Source: Ruminococcus flavefaciens (lineage in GTDB: Bacteria > Bacillota > Clostridia > Oscillospirales > Ruminococcaceae). Taken from it: 64,000 nucleotides of DNA. The position numbers and the translations under genes are program-made. The notes beneath the pieces are model-generated. The model was given only the letters and a program-made list of their open reading frames with translations, ran no database searches and had not been told where the DNA came from. The stretch spans positions 62,001-126,000 of the forward strand of contig NZ_UETD01000009.1 in assembly GCF_900116855.1 (NCBI RefSeq). Reading direction: 5' to 3'. Below are positions 34,186-43,670 of the stretch, one piece after another (positions within the stretch are counted from its first letter, which is position 1; the number at the start of each line of letters is the position of its first letter).

Positions 34186-34791
34186 TCACTTGTTCAGGGA
34201 TATCTCCACGGTGACATCACCGCTGCCGAAGATGTCCTTCAGTTCCTGCTGAGAGACTCCCGTAATGTGTCCCAGCTTTGTATAGCTCCATGTGTTGGAG
34301 CCGTAGAATATGGTCATCTGATTTCCCTGATAGAGCATGATGTCCCCTGCCTCGGTGGTAATGCGCTCGTCCGATTTTGGCAGAGACTGTGGCAGTTTTC
34401 CTACCTTCTCAAAGCCGCCGTACTCATTGAGCTTTGCCGTGAAGCCCTCCTCTGCCAGCTCCGCCAGAGCCCTTGTGGCTTCGTTGTCAGCAAGCTCCGC
34501 CGTGAGAGTATGCCCGTTCACTTCTATGGTTATACAAGACTTCTCGTTCATGGCTTCCGCAGCCTCCTTTCTCATTATGCACAGGTCGAGAGATGTCCAT
34601 TCGCCGTCGTTATCGGCGTCGTAGTCCGCCCCCTCCGCAGCAGGTGTCTTTCCGAGGAGATGATCCTGCATCGAACTGAGATCATCCCCTGTGTATTTAT
34701 TCTTCTTTGCAGCTCCTGCGGCTGTTATTCCCGTAAGCACCGCAGCTGCGGCGATAACAGATACAGCTGTTATCTTTAACGTCCGTTTCAT
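34186..34791 (-). CDS. Secreted dockerin-like plus cyclophilin-like protein
   Basis: A 201-residue exported protein. Signal peptide or anchor at about residues 7-27. Residues about 33-80 look like a degenerate type I dockerin: 'GDDLSSMQDHLLG' resembles the first helix, and 'DYDADNDGEWTSLDLCIMR' is an intact Ca-binding loop plus F-helix; the first Ca loop is lost. Residues about 85-200 fit the cyclophilin_like2 barrel ('ITIEVNGHTLTAELADNEA', 'AGDIMLYQGNQMTIFYGSN', 'WSYTKLGHITG'). A dockerin would attach it to a cellulosomal cohesin, but the half-degenerate form may have another job. GGAG-type site upstream. Confidence 0.75.
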   Translation of the reverse strand: MKRTLKITAVSVIAAAAVLTGITAAGAAKKNKYTGDDLSSMQDHLLGKTPAAEGADYDADNDGEWTSLDLCIMRKEAAEAMNEKSCITIEVNGHTLTAELADNEATRALAELAEEGFTAKLNEYGGFEKVGKLPQSLPKSDERITTEAGDIMLYQGNQMTIFYGSNTWSYTKLGHITGVSQQELKDIFGSGDVTVEISLNK

Positions 34792-34873
34792 AATGCAGAT
34801 CAGCTCCTTTCCGTATCTTTATCATAACACACAAAAGCTGATATTGCAAATACCTATTCTGAATTACATGATA

Positions 34874-35770
34874 TTACTCAGAGGCATATCGCTCCTGCAA
34901 GCGCTGCAAAAACAGCTCCGCAGCAGGAGTGAACACCTGATACTTCTTCCAGATAACATCCAGACCTGCGGTCATCCTCGGTTCAAGAGGGCGGAAGCAC
35001 AGCGAACTGTTCACATCGGTATTGGTGATACCGTCGATACCAACGGCGTAGCCAATACCTGCCTCCACCATAATAGCCGCGTTATACATGAGATTGAAGG
35101 TGGTGACAATGTTGAGCTTGTCAAAATCACTGCCGAACCAGTTGATGAACTCATTGTCCTCTTTCCTGCCTGCTATTGCCTGTCGGGAAAGAATCAGCGG
35201 AAGCTCACGCAGGTCCTGCCTTGTTATGGACGGCTTCTCCGCAAGGGGTGAGTCCTTTCGCATGACAACTCCCCATATGTCCTCCGCAGGCAGGTGCAGG
35301 CAGTCGTACTTGGTAAGGTCCGCAGGCTGTACGAGTATGCCGAAGTCGATGAGCCCCCTGTCAAGGCGCTCGGTAACGTCAGCCTCGTTGCCGCTGTGGA
35401 GGTGATACTTTATATCGGGATACTTCTCCCGAAGCTCTCTGACCACATCGGCGATATAGCTTATGGCTCTGGTCTCACCGCCGCCGATGTATATGTCCCC
35501 AGCCACGGTGCTCTCCATGGAGCGGAACTCCGCCTCGGTCTTGTCCACCATGGAAACTATCTCCTCTGCGCGTTTACGCAGGATAAAGCCTTCCTGCGTC
35601 AGCTTCATGTTATGGCTGCCGCGGATAAAGAGCTTCTGCCCCACTTCCTCCTCCAGCTCCTTTATCTGCCTTGACAGTGTGGGCTGGGTAACATGAAGAT
35701 AATTGGCAGCATTTGTTATGCTGCCCTCTCTTGCGATGGCAAGAAAATAGCGTAATACTCGTATCTCCAT
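34874..35770 (-). CDS. LysR-family transcriptional regulator
   Basis: A 298-residue regulator. The N-terminal winged helix-turn-helix 'MEIRVLRYFLAIAREGSIT' and 'NYLHVTQPTLSRQIKELEE' is canonical; about residues 90-295 form the periplasmic-binding-protein-like effector domain. Divergent from the small ORF/alpha-beta hydrolase operon with a 135-base intergenic region, the standard arrangement for a LysR protein controlling its neighbour. The start uses ATG after GGAGGTG. Confidence 0.93.
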   Translation of the reverse strand: MEIRVLRYFLAIAREGSITNAANYLHVTQPTLSRQIKELEEEVGQKLFIRGSHNMKLTQEGFILRKRAEEIVSMVDKTEAEFRSMESTVAGDIYIGGGETRAISYIADVVRELREKYPDIKYHLHSGNEADVTERLDRGLIDFGILVQPADLTKYDCLHLPAEDIWGVVMRKDSPLAEKPSITRQDLRELPLILSRQAIAGRKEDNEFINWFGSDFDKLNIVTTFNLMYNAAIMVEAGIGYAVGIDGITNTDVNSSLCFRPLEPRMTAGLDVIWKKYQVFTPAAELFLQRLQERYASE

Positions 35771-35905
35771 AGACTGCACCTCCGTTTTTATAATGAAATT
35801 ATACCATTTCTGTGATATGCCTGTCAAGCATAATGTGGTTTAGATATAAAGTATTTGCAATTTTGCCGAGACTGTGTTAGACTTTAGTTACAGGAGGTGA
35901 ACGAC

Positions 35906-36148
35906 ATGACAGACAGCACCGCCGCTATCTCAGCAGCAAGGCAGAACCTTGCCGACGCAGGCATGGACAAAAGCACCATCGAAAAGTGCATGACGCTCAT
36001 TGACAATAATGATATCACCGCTGCATACAGGCTCATCAGCGAATACCGCAGGCAGCTGCTGGACACCGTTCACAGCTGTAACAGGCAGATAGACTGTCTC
36101 GATTATTTCACCTACACACTGGATAAAAACGGAGGTATACAGAAATGA
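35906..36148 (+). CDS. Small helical hypothetical protein
   Basis: An 80-residue, entirely helical-looking cytoplasmic protein with several cysteines near the C-terminus. AGGAGGTGA seven bases before the ATG decides the start. It overlaps the hydrolase start by four bases (ATGA), so the two are co-translated. Family not recognised; pairing with the hydrolase suggests an accessory subunit, without further evidence. Confidence 0.7.
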   Translation: MTDSTAAISAARQNLADAGMDKSTIEKCMTLIDNNDITAAYRLISEYRRQLLDTVHSCNRQIDCLDYFTYTLDKNGGIQK

Positions 36149-37128
36149 AAGATGAAATGCTCACTCTCACTCAGGAATGGGACAAGACCTTCCCCAAGTC
36201 CGACAAGACAGAACACAAGAAGATAACCTTCCACAACCGCTATGGCATTACCCTTGCGGCTGATATGTATATGCCCAAGAATGCTTCGGGAAAGCTGGCT
36301 GCCATAGCTGTATGCGGTCCCTTTGGCGCTGTAAAGGAGCAATGCTCGGGACTCTACGCACAGACCCTTGCAGAGCGCGGCTTTCTCACCATTGCCTTTG
36401 ACCCCTCATTCACAGGCGAGAGCGGCGGTCAGCCCAGATATGTCGCCTCCCCCGATATAAATACCGAGGACTTCTGCGCGGCTGTGGACTTCCTCTCACT
36501 TCAGGAAAACGTTGACCCCGAACGCATAGGCATACTGGGTATCTGCGGCTGGGGCGGCATGGCTATAAATGCTGCTGCCATAGATACACGCATAAAGGCA
36601 ACTGTTTCCTCTACCATGTACGATATGACCCGTGTGAACGCAAAGGGCTACTTTGACGAAGCAGACAGTGCTGACGCGCGTTTCGCCATGAAGCAGGCTC
36701 TCAATCAGCAGCGTATCAAGGACTACGCCGCAGGTGAATATGAGCTTGGCGGCGGAGTAGTTGACCCCCTCCCCGATGACGCGCCCTTCTTCGTAAAGGA
36801 CTACCACTCCTACTACAAGACCGACAGAGGCTATCACCCGCGCTCGCTGAACTCCAACGGCGGCTGGAACAAGACCTCATCGCTGTCATTCATAAATATG
36901 CCCATACTTGCCTACTCCGACGAGATACGCTCGGCAGTTCTTGTGGTATGCGGCGAAAAGGCTCATTCACGCTATTTCAGTGAGGACGCCTTCAAGAAGC
37001 TCACAGGCGACAACAAGGAGCTCCTCGTTGTTGAGGGAGCTGTCCACACAGACCTCTATGACGGCGGCGGCAAGGACGCTATCCCCTTTGATAAGATAGA
37101 GTCCTTCTACACTCAGTATCTCAGATAA
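36145..37128 (+). CDS. Alpha/beta hydrolase with cysteine nucleophile elbow
   Basis: A 327-residue alpha/beta-hydrolase-fold protein. The nucleophile elbow reads 'GILGICGWGGMA', giving Cys134 where most esterases have Ser, as in dienelactone hydrolase. The catalytic His is probably in 'VEGAVHTDLYD' near the C-terminus. The oxyanion region 'VCGPFGAVKEQCSG' follows strand beta-3. Substrate unknown. Divergently arranged with a LysR regulator, which probably controls it, and followed by a terminator. Confidence 0.82.
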   Translation: MKDEMLTLTQEWDKTFPKSDKTEHKKITFHNRYGITLAADMYMPKNASGKLAAIAVCGPFGAVKEQCSGLYAQTLAERGFLTIAFDPSFTGESGGQPRYVASPDINTEDFCAAVDFLSLQENVDPERIGILGICGWGGMAINAAAIDTRIKATVSSTMYDMTRVNAKGYFDEADSADARFAMKQALNQQRIKDYAAGEYELGGGVVDPLPDDAPFFVKDYHSYYKTDRGYHPRSLNSNGGWNKTSSLSFINMPILAYSDEIRSAVLVVCGEKAHSRYFSEDAFKKLTGDNKELLVVEGAVHTDLYDGGGKDAIPFDKIESFYTQYLR

Positions 37129-37146
37129 TTTCCACCCCTAAAGGCT

Positions 37147-37190
37147 AAGGTCTCCGTACTGCGCTTTGCAGTGCGGAGACCTTTTATTTA
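37147..37190 (+). terminator. Terminator after alpha/beta hydrolase
   Basis: A long stem AAGGTCTCCG/CGGAGACCTT with inner ACTGC/GCAGT, followed by TTATTT. Confidence 0.88.
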
Positions 37191-37209
37191 TGCTATATCA
37201 TGTTTTCTG

Positions 37210-38943
37210 TCAGAGCTTCCAGCTCACAGCCTTTTCGCGTCCCTGAATGAAGCCGCGGTAAATGCCCTCCTGAGCCATGAGCTCATCGTGAGTGCCCTGC
37301 TGTACTATCCTGCCGCGGTCGACAACAAGTATGCGGTCGGCATTGCGGACGGTTTTCAGTCGGTGTGCTATCATTATGATGGTCTTTTCCTTTGTGAGAG
37401 CCTCGACTGCCTGCATGAGCTCTGCCTCGTTCTCGGGGTCTACATTTGCAGTCGCTTCATCCAGAACGATGATGGGAGAGTCCTTCATAATGGCTCTTGC
37501 AATGGATATACGCTGTTTTTCGCCGCCCGAGAGACTTGCTCCGCCCTCGCCGATGACAGTGTCGTAGCCCTCGGGAAGTGCCGATATGAAGTCGTGACAG
37601 CAAGCCTTTTTTGCCGCCTCGATAACGGCTTCCATAGGAGCATCGGGCTGTCCGAAGCGTATATTGTTGGCGATGGTATCATGGAAAAGGTATACCCTCT
37701 GGAATACAAAGCTGTAATTCCGCATAAGCGCATCCATGCTGTATTCTCTTACGTCCCGTCCACCGAGAGTAACTCTGCCCTCGTCAACATCCCAGAAACG
37801 CGACAGCAGATTCACAAGAGTGGTCTTGCCGCCGCCCGAGGGCCCCACGATGGCAGTGGTGGTCTTTTCGGGGATATCGAGGGAGATACCGTCGATTATC
37901 CTGCGCTCCTCATAGGCAAAGCCTATATTCTCGGCGCTGATGTCGCAGCTTGACGGAACGGCATTCTCGCCGTTTATGTCCATCTGTGGAGTGTCAAGTA
38001 TCTCCTGTGCATTTCTGACGCAAACGTCAACTGTTCTCAGCAGTGCGGAGTACTTTCCTGCGGTGTCAAGCTGTGCGTAGATGATGTATGAGCTGATTAT
38101 CATTATCAGACAGGTGAGAAGCTCCATTGTGCCGCCGAGATAAAGGAGAAGTGATGCAAGGGTTATGAGAGTTCCCACAGCCTTCAGTATGAAGCTCTGG
38201 ACAGTCATAAAGGGTATGAGCTTTACCTCCATGGCGATATTGGCATTCTCATTCTCGTCGATAGCCTTGTTGAGCTGACGGCTCTGGCTTCCCGTAAGGC
38301 GGTAAGCCCTGACCTCGGCAATGCCCTGTATGTACTCGATAACTCTTGCCACAAGGGCGGAGTCCTTCTCCACCTTCTGCTTTGACATTGCCGCGGAGGC
38401 ATTCATCATGGCACTGTTCACAGCAAAGAACAGTGCCAGTCCGAAGCAGAGCACAAGTCCTATGCGCCAGTCGAATATGAGTATCATCACGGTGATGACA
38501 GCTGTGGTGACTATGCCCGAGCAAACTATCATTACCACTCTTGTTGCCACGTTTTCAAGGCTCTGCATGGTGTTTGTGGCTACGGACATTATCCTGCCGA
38601 GGCTGTTTGCGTTGTAGTAGCCCATGGGAAGATAGCGCAGATGCTCGGCTATCTCCATACGCTTTCCGGCGCAGGTGCTGTATCCGCCCTCTGTCTGGAG
38701 CATGGTGGACTTGGTCTTGACTATGCCCGAGCCGATAACGCTCACAAGCATTATGCCAAGACAGATAAGGCAGGTCTTTCCCGTTACATTGTTCTCAATG
38801 AGAGCCTTTACCATGACTCCTATGGCAGGTATCTTCATCGCCTCGAAAAGCGCCTGCACAAAGCTGAGAAATATGGACAGATAGAATTTTCTCCTGTCCT
38901 CCGCCGTGCAGAAGTCGAAGAAGTTTTTCAGTATCTTAAACAT
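37210..38943 (-). CDS. ABC half-transporter, YbtQ-like (siderophore uptake candidate)
   Basis: A 577-residue fusion of an exporter-fold membrane domain (about residues 15-310) and an ATPase domain (about 335-577). Walker A 'GPSGGGKTTLVNLLS', signature 'LSGGEKQRISIARAI' and Walker B 'IIVLDEATANVD' are intact. It overlaps the preceding half-transporter by eight bases, so the two likely form a heterodimer. In Yersinia the similarly organised YbtP/YbtQ pair imports ferric yersiniabactin despite its exporter fold. The AraC regulator and ECF genes of the operon support such a role, but drug or peptide export cannot be excluded. Confidence 0.85.
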   Translation of the reverse strand: MFKILKNFFDFCTAEDRRKFYLSIFLSFVQALFEAMKIPAIGVMVKALIENNVTGKTCLICLGIMLVSVIGSGIVKTKSTMLQTEGGYSTCAGKRMEIAEHLRYLPMGYYNANSLGRIMSVATNTMQSLENVATRVVMIVCSGIVTTAVITVMILIFDWRIGLVLCFGLALFFAVNSAMMNASAAMSKQKVEKDSALVARVIEYIQGIAEVRAYRLTGSQSRQLNKAIDENENANIAMEVKLIPFMTVQSFILKAVGTLITLASLLLYLGGTMELLTCLIMIISSYIIYAQLDTAGKYSALLRTVDVCVRNAQEILDTPQMDINGENAVPSSCDISAENIGFAYEERRIIDGISLDIPEKTTTAIVGPSGGGKTTLVNLLSRFWDVDEGRVTLGGRDVREYSMDALMRNYSFVFQRVYLFHDTIANNIRFGQPDAPMEAVIEAAKKACCHDFISALPEGYDTVIGEGGASLSGGEKQRISIARAIMKDSPIIVLDEATANVDPENEAELMQAVEALTKEKTIIMIAHRLKTVRNADRILVVDRGRIVQQGTHDELMAQEGIYRGFIQGREKAVSWKL

Positions 38944-40696
38944 TGTCCTCACCTCCGTCTCTGGAAGCCATATGAGCCTTCCACATCTTTTCGTATACCG
39001 AGTGATTTTCAAGGAGCTCATCATGTGTGCCGCTCTCAGCCACAGCTCCGTCCTTTATGACATAGATACGGTCTGCGTCCTTGATGGTGGAGAGGCGGTG
39101 AGCGATAACAATAAGGGTCTTGCCCTTTACCAGCTTCGCCACAGACTCCTGAATGACTGCCTCATTCTCGGGGTCTGTGTAGGCAGTTGCCTCGTCAAGG
39201 ATGATAACGTCTGCATTTTTCAGCATTGCCCTCGCAATGGCGATACGCTGACGCTCGCCTCCCGACAGGTGACCGCCTGAGTTGCCCACGATGGTGTCAT
39301 AGCCGTTTTCCAGCCCCATAATGAACTCGTGACAGCCGCTCTGTCTTGCGGCATTCTCAACCTCCTCGTCGGAAGCTGTGCCGTCTGTTCTGCCCATGCG
39401 GATATTATCCCTTACGGACAGGTCAAAGAGGTAGTTGTCCTGCGATACATAGGCTATCCTGTCGGAGTAGTCCTCCAGCGGTATCTCCCTGATATCGATG
39501 CCGCCGAGAGAGAGGCTTCCCGAGCCAACGTCCCACAGTCCTGCTATAAGCCTTGCGATAGTGGACTTGCCGCTTCCCGAGGGACCTGCCAGCGCTATGA
39601 AGTCGCCTGTCTTTATGTTCATGGAGACTCCGTGGAGTATCTCCTTCTCGCCGTAGCCGAAGTGAACATCGTCAAGAACGATATCGCTGCTCTGAGGAAC
39701 CTTTGTCAGTGTATCGGGGCGCTCCATCTCGGGAGCGTCGATTATCTGTCTCACCTCTCCTACAATGGTGCTCATCTGAGCGATATCGTCGGAGTAGGAC
39801 ATTACGCCTATGAGTGGCTCGATAAGTCCAACGGTCATGACTATGACGGTGATGAAGTCCGCAGCGTTGATAGTACCGTGGATAGCCATTATTCCGCCAA
39901 TTGGCAGAACAGCCACCATAGTTGCGGGCATTATGCTCATGGCAAAGGTCATGTACACGCTGCACTTTCTCATCCAGTCAATGAAGCTGGCGGCGCACTC
40001 CTTTGCAGCAGCTGCAAATTTCGCGTAGCTGCTCTCGGACTTGCCGAATACCTTTATCACCTCGATACCGTTTATATACTCCATGGAAACGTCGTTCAGC
40101 GCCTTTGTAGCGTTGACGCAGCGCTTGTAGTTCTGCTCATAGCCGAACATCATGAGCATATAGCACAGCATACCAAGCGGTACGGTTATAAGTGCCGCAA
40201 GTCCCAGCTTCCAGCTGATCATGAACACATATATCATGACTACGACGGGTGCGCCTATGCCCGTTGTGAATTCGGGAAGCACATGGGCGAGGGTGGGCTC
40301 AATGCTGTCGATGCGCTCCACTATGATGTTTTTCAGCGAGCCCGAGGGCTTTGATATAACATCTCCCAGCGGCATTTTCGCCAGCTTGTCAAGAGCCTTC
40401 TTGCGTATGACCGCAAGCACATGGAACGTGCCTACATGAGAATTTGCCGTGGAAACGGCATGGAACAGCGCGTGTCCCAGCCACAGCAGGAGTATGATAA
40501 CACAGTTGAGTATGTATGCTCCCTTGTCCGAGCTGCCGTCCAGCAGCATCCTCACTATCCTTGCTATGAAATAATAGGGAGCTATGCCGCACAGTGTGCT
40601 CAGTGCCGCAAGTATGACACTGGCGATAAAGCGGTTCTTTCTGCTCCCCGACTGACTAAGCAGCCAGCGGAATGAATGGTTATTGTCCTTTCCCAT
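38936..40696 (-). CDS. ABC half-transporter, YbtP-like (siderophore uptake candidate)
   Basis: A 586-residue half-transporter with a six-helix membrane domain (about residues 20-320) and C-terminal ATPase. Walker A 'GPSGSGKSTIARLIAG', signature 'LSGGERQRIAIARAM' and Walker B 'VIILDEATAYTD' are present. It begins one base after the AraC gene stop and overlaps the partner half-transporter. Function as for the partner: probable metal-chelate import as a heterodimer. The Thr/Tyr after the Walker B Glu ('EATAYTD') is shared with the partner only in part, so one ATP site may be degenerate. Confidence 0.85.
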   Translation of the reverse strand: MGKDNNHSFRWLLSQSGSRKNRFIASVILAALSTLCGIAPYYFIARIVRMLLDGSSDKGAYILNCVIILLLWLGHALFHAVSTANSHVGTFHVLAVIRKKALDKLAKMPLGDVISKPSGSLKNIIVERIDSIEPTLAHVLPEFTTGIGAPVVVMIYVFMISWKLGLAALITVPLGMLCYMLMMFGYEQNYKRCVNATKALNDVSMEYINGIEVIKVFGKSESSYAKFAAAAKECAASFIDWMRKCSVYMTFAMSIMPATMVAVLPIGGIMAIHGTINAADFITVIVMTVGLIEPLIGVMSYSDDIAQMSTIVGEVRQIIDAPEMERPDTLTKVPQSSDIVLDDVHFGYGEKEILHGVSMNIKTGDFIALAGPSGSGKSTIARLIAGLWDVGSGSLSLGGIDIREIPLEDYSDRIAYVSQDNYLFDLSVRDNIRMGRTDGTASDEEVENAARQSGCHEFIMGLENGYDTIVGNSGGHLSGGERQRIAIARAMLKNADVIILDEATAYTDPENEAVIQESVAKLVKGKTLIVIAHRLSTIKDADRIYVIKDGAVAESGTHDELLENHSVYEKMWKAHMASRDGGEDNV

Positions 40697-40697
40697 A

Positions 40698-41678
40698 TCA
40701 TTCTCCTCCTTTTCTGTATTTCTGCGGAGTTACTCCCATTACTCCGCGAAACGCCGCCGAGAATTTCGAGGCGTTGTCATATCCCACGCTCTGGGCTATA
40801 TCCGCGATATGCCGCTCTCTGTCCGACAAGAGCAGGTCTGCGGCATACTGCATACGATAGCCCTTTATGAACTGATAAACGGGACTTCCGTACATTCCCT
40901 TGAAGCATCGTCTCATGGTTGCAGATGGCAGTCCGCATATCTTTGCCAGCTCGTCTATGGTATAGTTCCTTTCGGGGTGAGCGGTTATCAGGTCATGTAC
41001 TACCTTGACCTTCTCCGCCTGAGCTGCCGAAAAATACTGCCTGTCAATGCTGAAATCCTCGGGTGAAAGTGCTTTCAGGCACATGAGGAGCTCTATGACC
41101 TTCAGTCTGAAATAATCTATCCCAAGTCTTTCGTTTACGTTGTAGAGCTGCATGAAAACGCGGTTCAGTCCCTCATCGTCCCTGATAAGGCACTCCCTGT
41201 CATCGGGACAGAACTTTTCCGCTAATCCCCTTATGTCAATATCAAATGCAGGCAGCTCCTTTTTCATGGCTATCTCGGCAAGGTCAGTCTGAAATCCGAC
41301 AGTTATGCCGTGATAGTGGCAGAGCGGCATATGTACCATGCCCTTGTGATGGACTCGCCTGTCTATCCTCACATCCCCCGGCTCCATGCAGTAGCGTATG
41401 CCGTGTCCCGACTCGTGCTCGATCCTGCCCTCGCGGCAGTGGTCGATACAGAGAAGTGTATCCGCCGCCTGATAGTCAGAGGCGCAGAACTTCATATGAA
41501 AGTCATCGTACATGAGATACACTCCCTGAAACACCTGATACAGCGTCATGAAGCCCTCTCCGTCACTTCCCGTCACCTTCAGCACGCGGCAGTTCTCATC
41601 TGCTGCCACCTGATAGACATTGGAGCATTTGTAAAGCGTATTCAGATTGTCAAGCATATAGTAAAGCGGTTTATCCAT
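40698..41678 (-). CDS. AraC-family transcriptional regulator (PchR/YbtA-like)
   Basis: A 326-residue regulator with an N-terminal ligand-sensing region (about residues 1-215; 'GIRYCMEPGDVRIDRR' is a cupin-like stretch) and a C-terminal double helix-turn-helix (about 230-326; 'YTIDELAKICGLPSATMRR', 'IADIAQSVGYDNASKFSAA'). It lies inside the transport operon, four bases after the ECF ATPase. Placement beside YbtPQ-like genes recalls YbtA/PchR, AraC proteins that respond to imported siderophore. Confidence 0.87.
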   Translation of the reverse strand: MDKPLYYMLDNLNTLYKCSNVYQVAADENCRVLKVTGSDGEGFMTLYQVFQGVYLMYDDFHMKFCASDYQAADTLLCIDHCREGRIEHESGHGIRYCMEPGDVRIDRRVHHKGMVHMPLCHYHGITVGFQTDLAEIAMKKELPAFDIDIRGLAEKFCPDDRECLIRDDEGLNRVFMQLYNVNERLGIDYFRLKVIELLMCLKALSPEDFSIDRQYFSAAQAEKVKVVHDLITAHPERNYTIDELAKICGLPSATMRRCFKGMYGSPVYQFIKGYRMQYAADLLLSDRERHIADIAQSVGYDNASKFSAAFRGVMGVTPQKYRKGGE

Positions 41679-41682
41679 TTTC

Positions 41683-42990
41683 TCACTCCAGTCGCATTAT
41701 ATTTGTACAGCAGGCTTCGATGAGCTCGCTGTCATGTGTTACTACGAGGATAGTTCTCCCCTGCTCCCTGAGCTCACCGAAAAGCTGCGCGGTCTGCTGC
41801 ATATGCTCATAGTCAAGACCGCTGGTGGGCTCGTCAAAGAGGAGTATATCCCTCCCCGAAGCAGCTGCACAGGCAATAGCCACACGCTGCTTCTGACCGC
41901 CGGAAAGGCTCATGGGATGGCGGTCTGCATAGTCCTCAAGGTCAAGGCTGCGGAGTATCTCCCTTGCTTTTCCTTCGTCCTCATCGGGCAGACTTATGAG
42001 CACCTCCTCAAGCACGCTGTCCGTGAACAGCTGGTGGTCAACGTCCTGCATGACCATGAATATGCGCCGTGAACGCCTTGCGCTCCTGCACATATGCCTG
42101 AGAAAGGTAGTCTTTCCTGCGCCGTTCCTGCCGACAACAGCAGTTATCTCATGGAGTGGTATCTCCGTGGGAAAGGTGAACCTCTTATGCGGCTTTACGC
42201 TGAATACCTCTCCGCGGCTGCATGAGCGCTCTATTGCGGCAGGGTCGGTGTCGTGTATCGACCGCAGCCCGTGCTTTGCCAGCTTTTCATTTGTCATGGC
42301 ATCCATATCAGCCCTGCTCCAGTCCTCGGCTATGGAGCCGTCACGTATGAGCAGCGCCCTGTCGGCAATGTCCCACAGGTAGTAAAGACGGTGCTCCGCC
42401 GCGATTATGGTCCTGCCCTCAGCCTTCCACAGCTTTATTATCTCTCTCAGCTTCATGGTAGAGGCGTAGTCCAGATTTGCGGATGGCTCGTCAAGGAGTA
42501 TCAGCGGCGGCTGAGCTGTGTCCACCGATGCGCAGGCTATCTTCTGCTTTTCGCCCCCTGACATGGCAAAAATGTTCCTGTCCATGAGGTCGGCTATGCG
42601 GAAGCGCTCCACTGTCCTGTCTATGCGCGACAGTATCTCTGCCTCGGGAATCCCCTGATTTTCACAGCCGAACGCCAGCTCTCCCGCTGTATCCACAGTA
42701 AAAAACTGCGCCCTCGGATTCTGGAAAACCGTTCCCTGCATGGCAGCAGTCTCGTAGAGCTCCATTTTCGGGACGGACCTGCCGTCAATGAGCACATCAC
42801 CCGAGAGCTCCCCCTCGAAGAAGTGGGGAACCAGCCCGTTCAGCAGCCTTATCACCGTGGATTTTCCGCAGCCCGAGCCCCCTGTCAGCAGCAGGAACTG
42901 CCCGTCGGGGACAGTGAGGTCCATATGCTTTATGCAGCCCTTTTCCGGAGCCGCTGCATAGCTGAAGCTTACATCTTTCAGTTCCGTCAT
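41683..42990 (-). CDS. Energy-coupling factor transporter ATPase, fused double domain
   Basis: A 435-residue protein with two ABC domains. First Walker A is 'LTGGSGCGKSTVIRLLNGL' with signature 'MSGGEKQKIACASV'; the second is 'VVGRNGAGKTTFLRH' with 'LSGGQKQRVAIACA'. This is the fused A-subunit arrangement of many ECF transporters. The ATG overlaps the T-subunit stop by four bases and follows GGAGGT. The linker between domains is short, and the second domain is somewhat reduced. Confidence 0.88.
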   Translation of the reverse strand: MTELKDVSFSYAAAPEKGCIKHMDLTVPDGQFLLLTGGSGCGKSTVIRLLNGLVPHFFEGELSGDVLIDGRSVPKMELYETAAMQGTVFQNPRAQFFTVDTAGELAFGCENQGIPEAEILSRIDRTVERFRIADLMDRNIFAMSGGEKQKIACASVDTAQPPLILLDEPSANLDYASTMKLREIIKLWKAEGRTIIAAEHRLYYLWDIADRALLIRDGSIAEDWSRADMDAMTNEKLAKHGLRSIHDTDPAAIERSCSRGEVFSVKPHKRFTFPTEIPLHEITAVVGRNGAGKTTFLRHMCRSARRSRRIFMVMQDVDHQLFTDSVLEEVLISLPDEDEGKAREILRSLDLEDYADRHPMSLSGGQKQRVAIACAAASGRDILLFDEPTSGLDYEHMQQTAQLFGELREQGRTILVVTHDSELIEACCTNIMRLE

Positions 42991-43670
42991 GTCACCGACC
43001 TCCATATTATCCACCCCAGCGCTGCCGCACACAGCAGAAACATGACTATATCCGCAGCATGGAAGCCTATCCTGCACACATTTGTCCGCTTCACAGGTGA
43101 ACCCAGTCCCCTTGTGAGCGCCGCTGCCGACAGCTCCTCACCTATCTTCACGGAACAGGTCATCATGGGAACAAGGCGGTATTCCGCCATCTGCATGACC
43201 TTGCTGCCGCCGAAGCGGATATCCCTCATCCTCATAGCCTCGCCGATAGCGGAGCACTCCTCCTTTACCGTGGGGAAAAATCTGAACATTACCGCCATGG
43301 GGATGGTTATCTTCGGAGTAACGTGCATACGCTCCATTGCCGCCGTAAATTCGCTGACCTTTGTGCTGCTCATGACATAGTTTCCCATCATTATGCTCGG
43401 CACGAACCTTGTGAGTATGCCGCTGCACATAAGCAGTATTATCGTGCCCCTGCCCCCTGTGGGAAGATATACAGCCCCCAGCCCCAGTCCGAGCAGCAAA
43501 CCGCCGATGAAGGCTGTCCTGACCTTCTTCACACTGAACAGCAGCAGAAACGGCAGTGCCATGAACACAGTCTTGAAGGGCTCCGCATTGCTGCCGCCCA
43601 GTCCGCCGAGAACTATGACTGCCTCCGCCAGAAGGAGCAGCAGCTTCGTCCTCGGGTCAAGCTTTATCAT
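42987..43670 (-). CDS. Energy-coupling factor transporter transmembrane subunit (EcfT)
   Basis: A 227-residue T-component with about five helices. 'KLDPRTKLLLLLAEAV' at the N-terminus is the usual EcfT opening, and 'ECSAIGEAMRMRDIRFGG' holds an Ala-Arg coupling motif that contacts the ATPases. The upstream extension of the open frame is rejected; the ATG at 43670 overlaps the S-component gene. Confidence 0.88.
   Translation of the reverse strand: MIKLDPRTKLLLLLAEAVIVLGGLGGSNAEPFKTVFMALPFLLLFSVKKVRTAFIGGLLLGLGLGAVYLPTGGRGTIILLMCSGILTRFVPSIMMGNYVMSSTKVSEFTAAMERMHVTPKITIPMAVMFRFFPTVKEECSAIGEAMRMRDIRFGGSKVMQMAEYRLVPMMTCSVKIGEELSAAALTRGLGSPVKRTNVCRIGFHAADIVMFLLCAAALGWIIWRSVT

Noticed and set aside
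39329..40354. 341-codon plus-strand open frame over the YbtP-like gene
   Set aside because: Composition is His/Tyr/Ser-rich as expected for an antisense frame; the minus strand has all ABC motifs.
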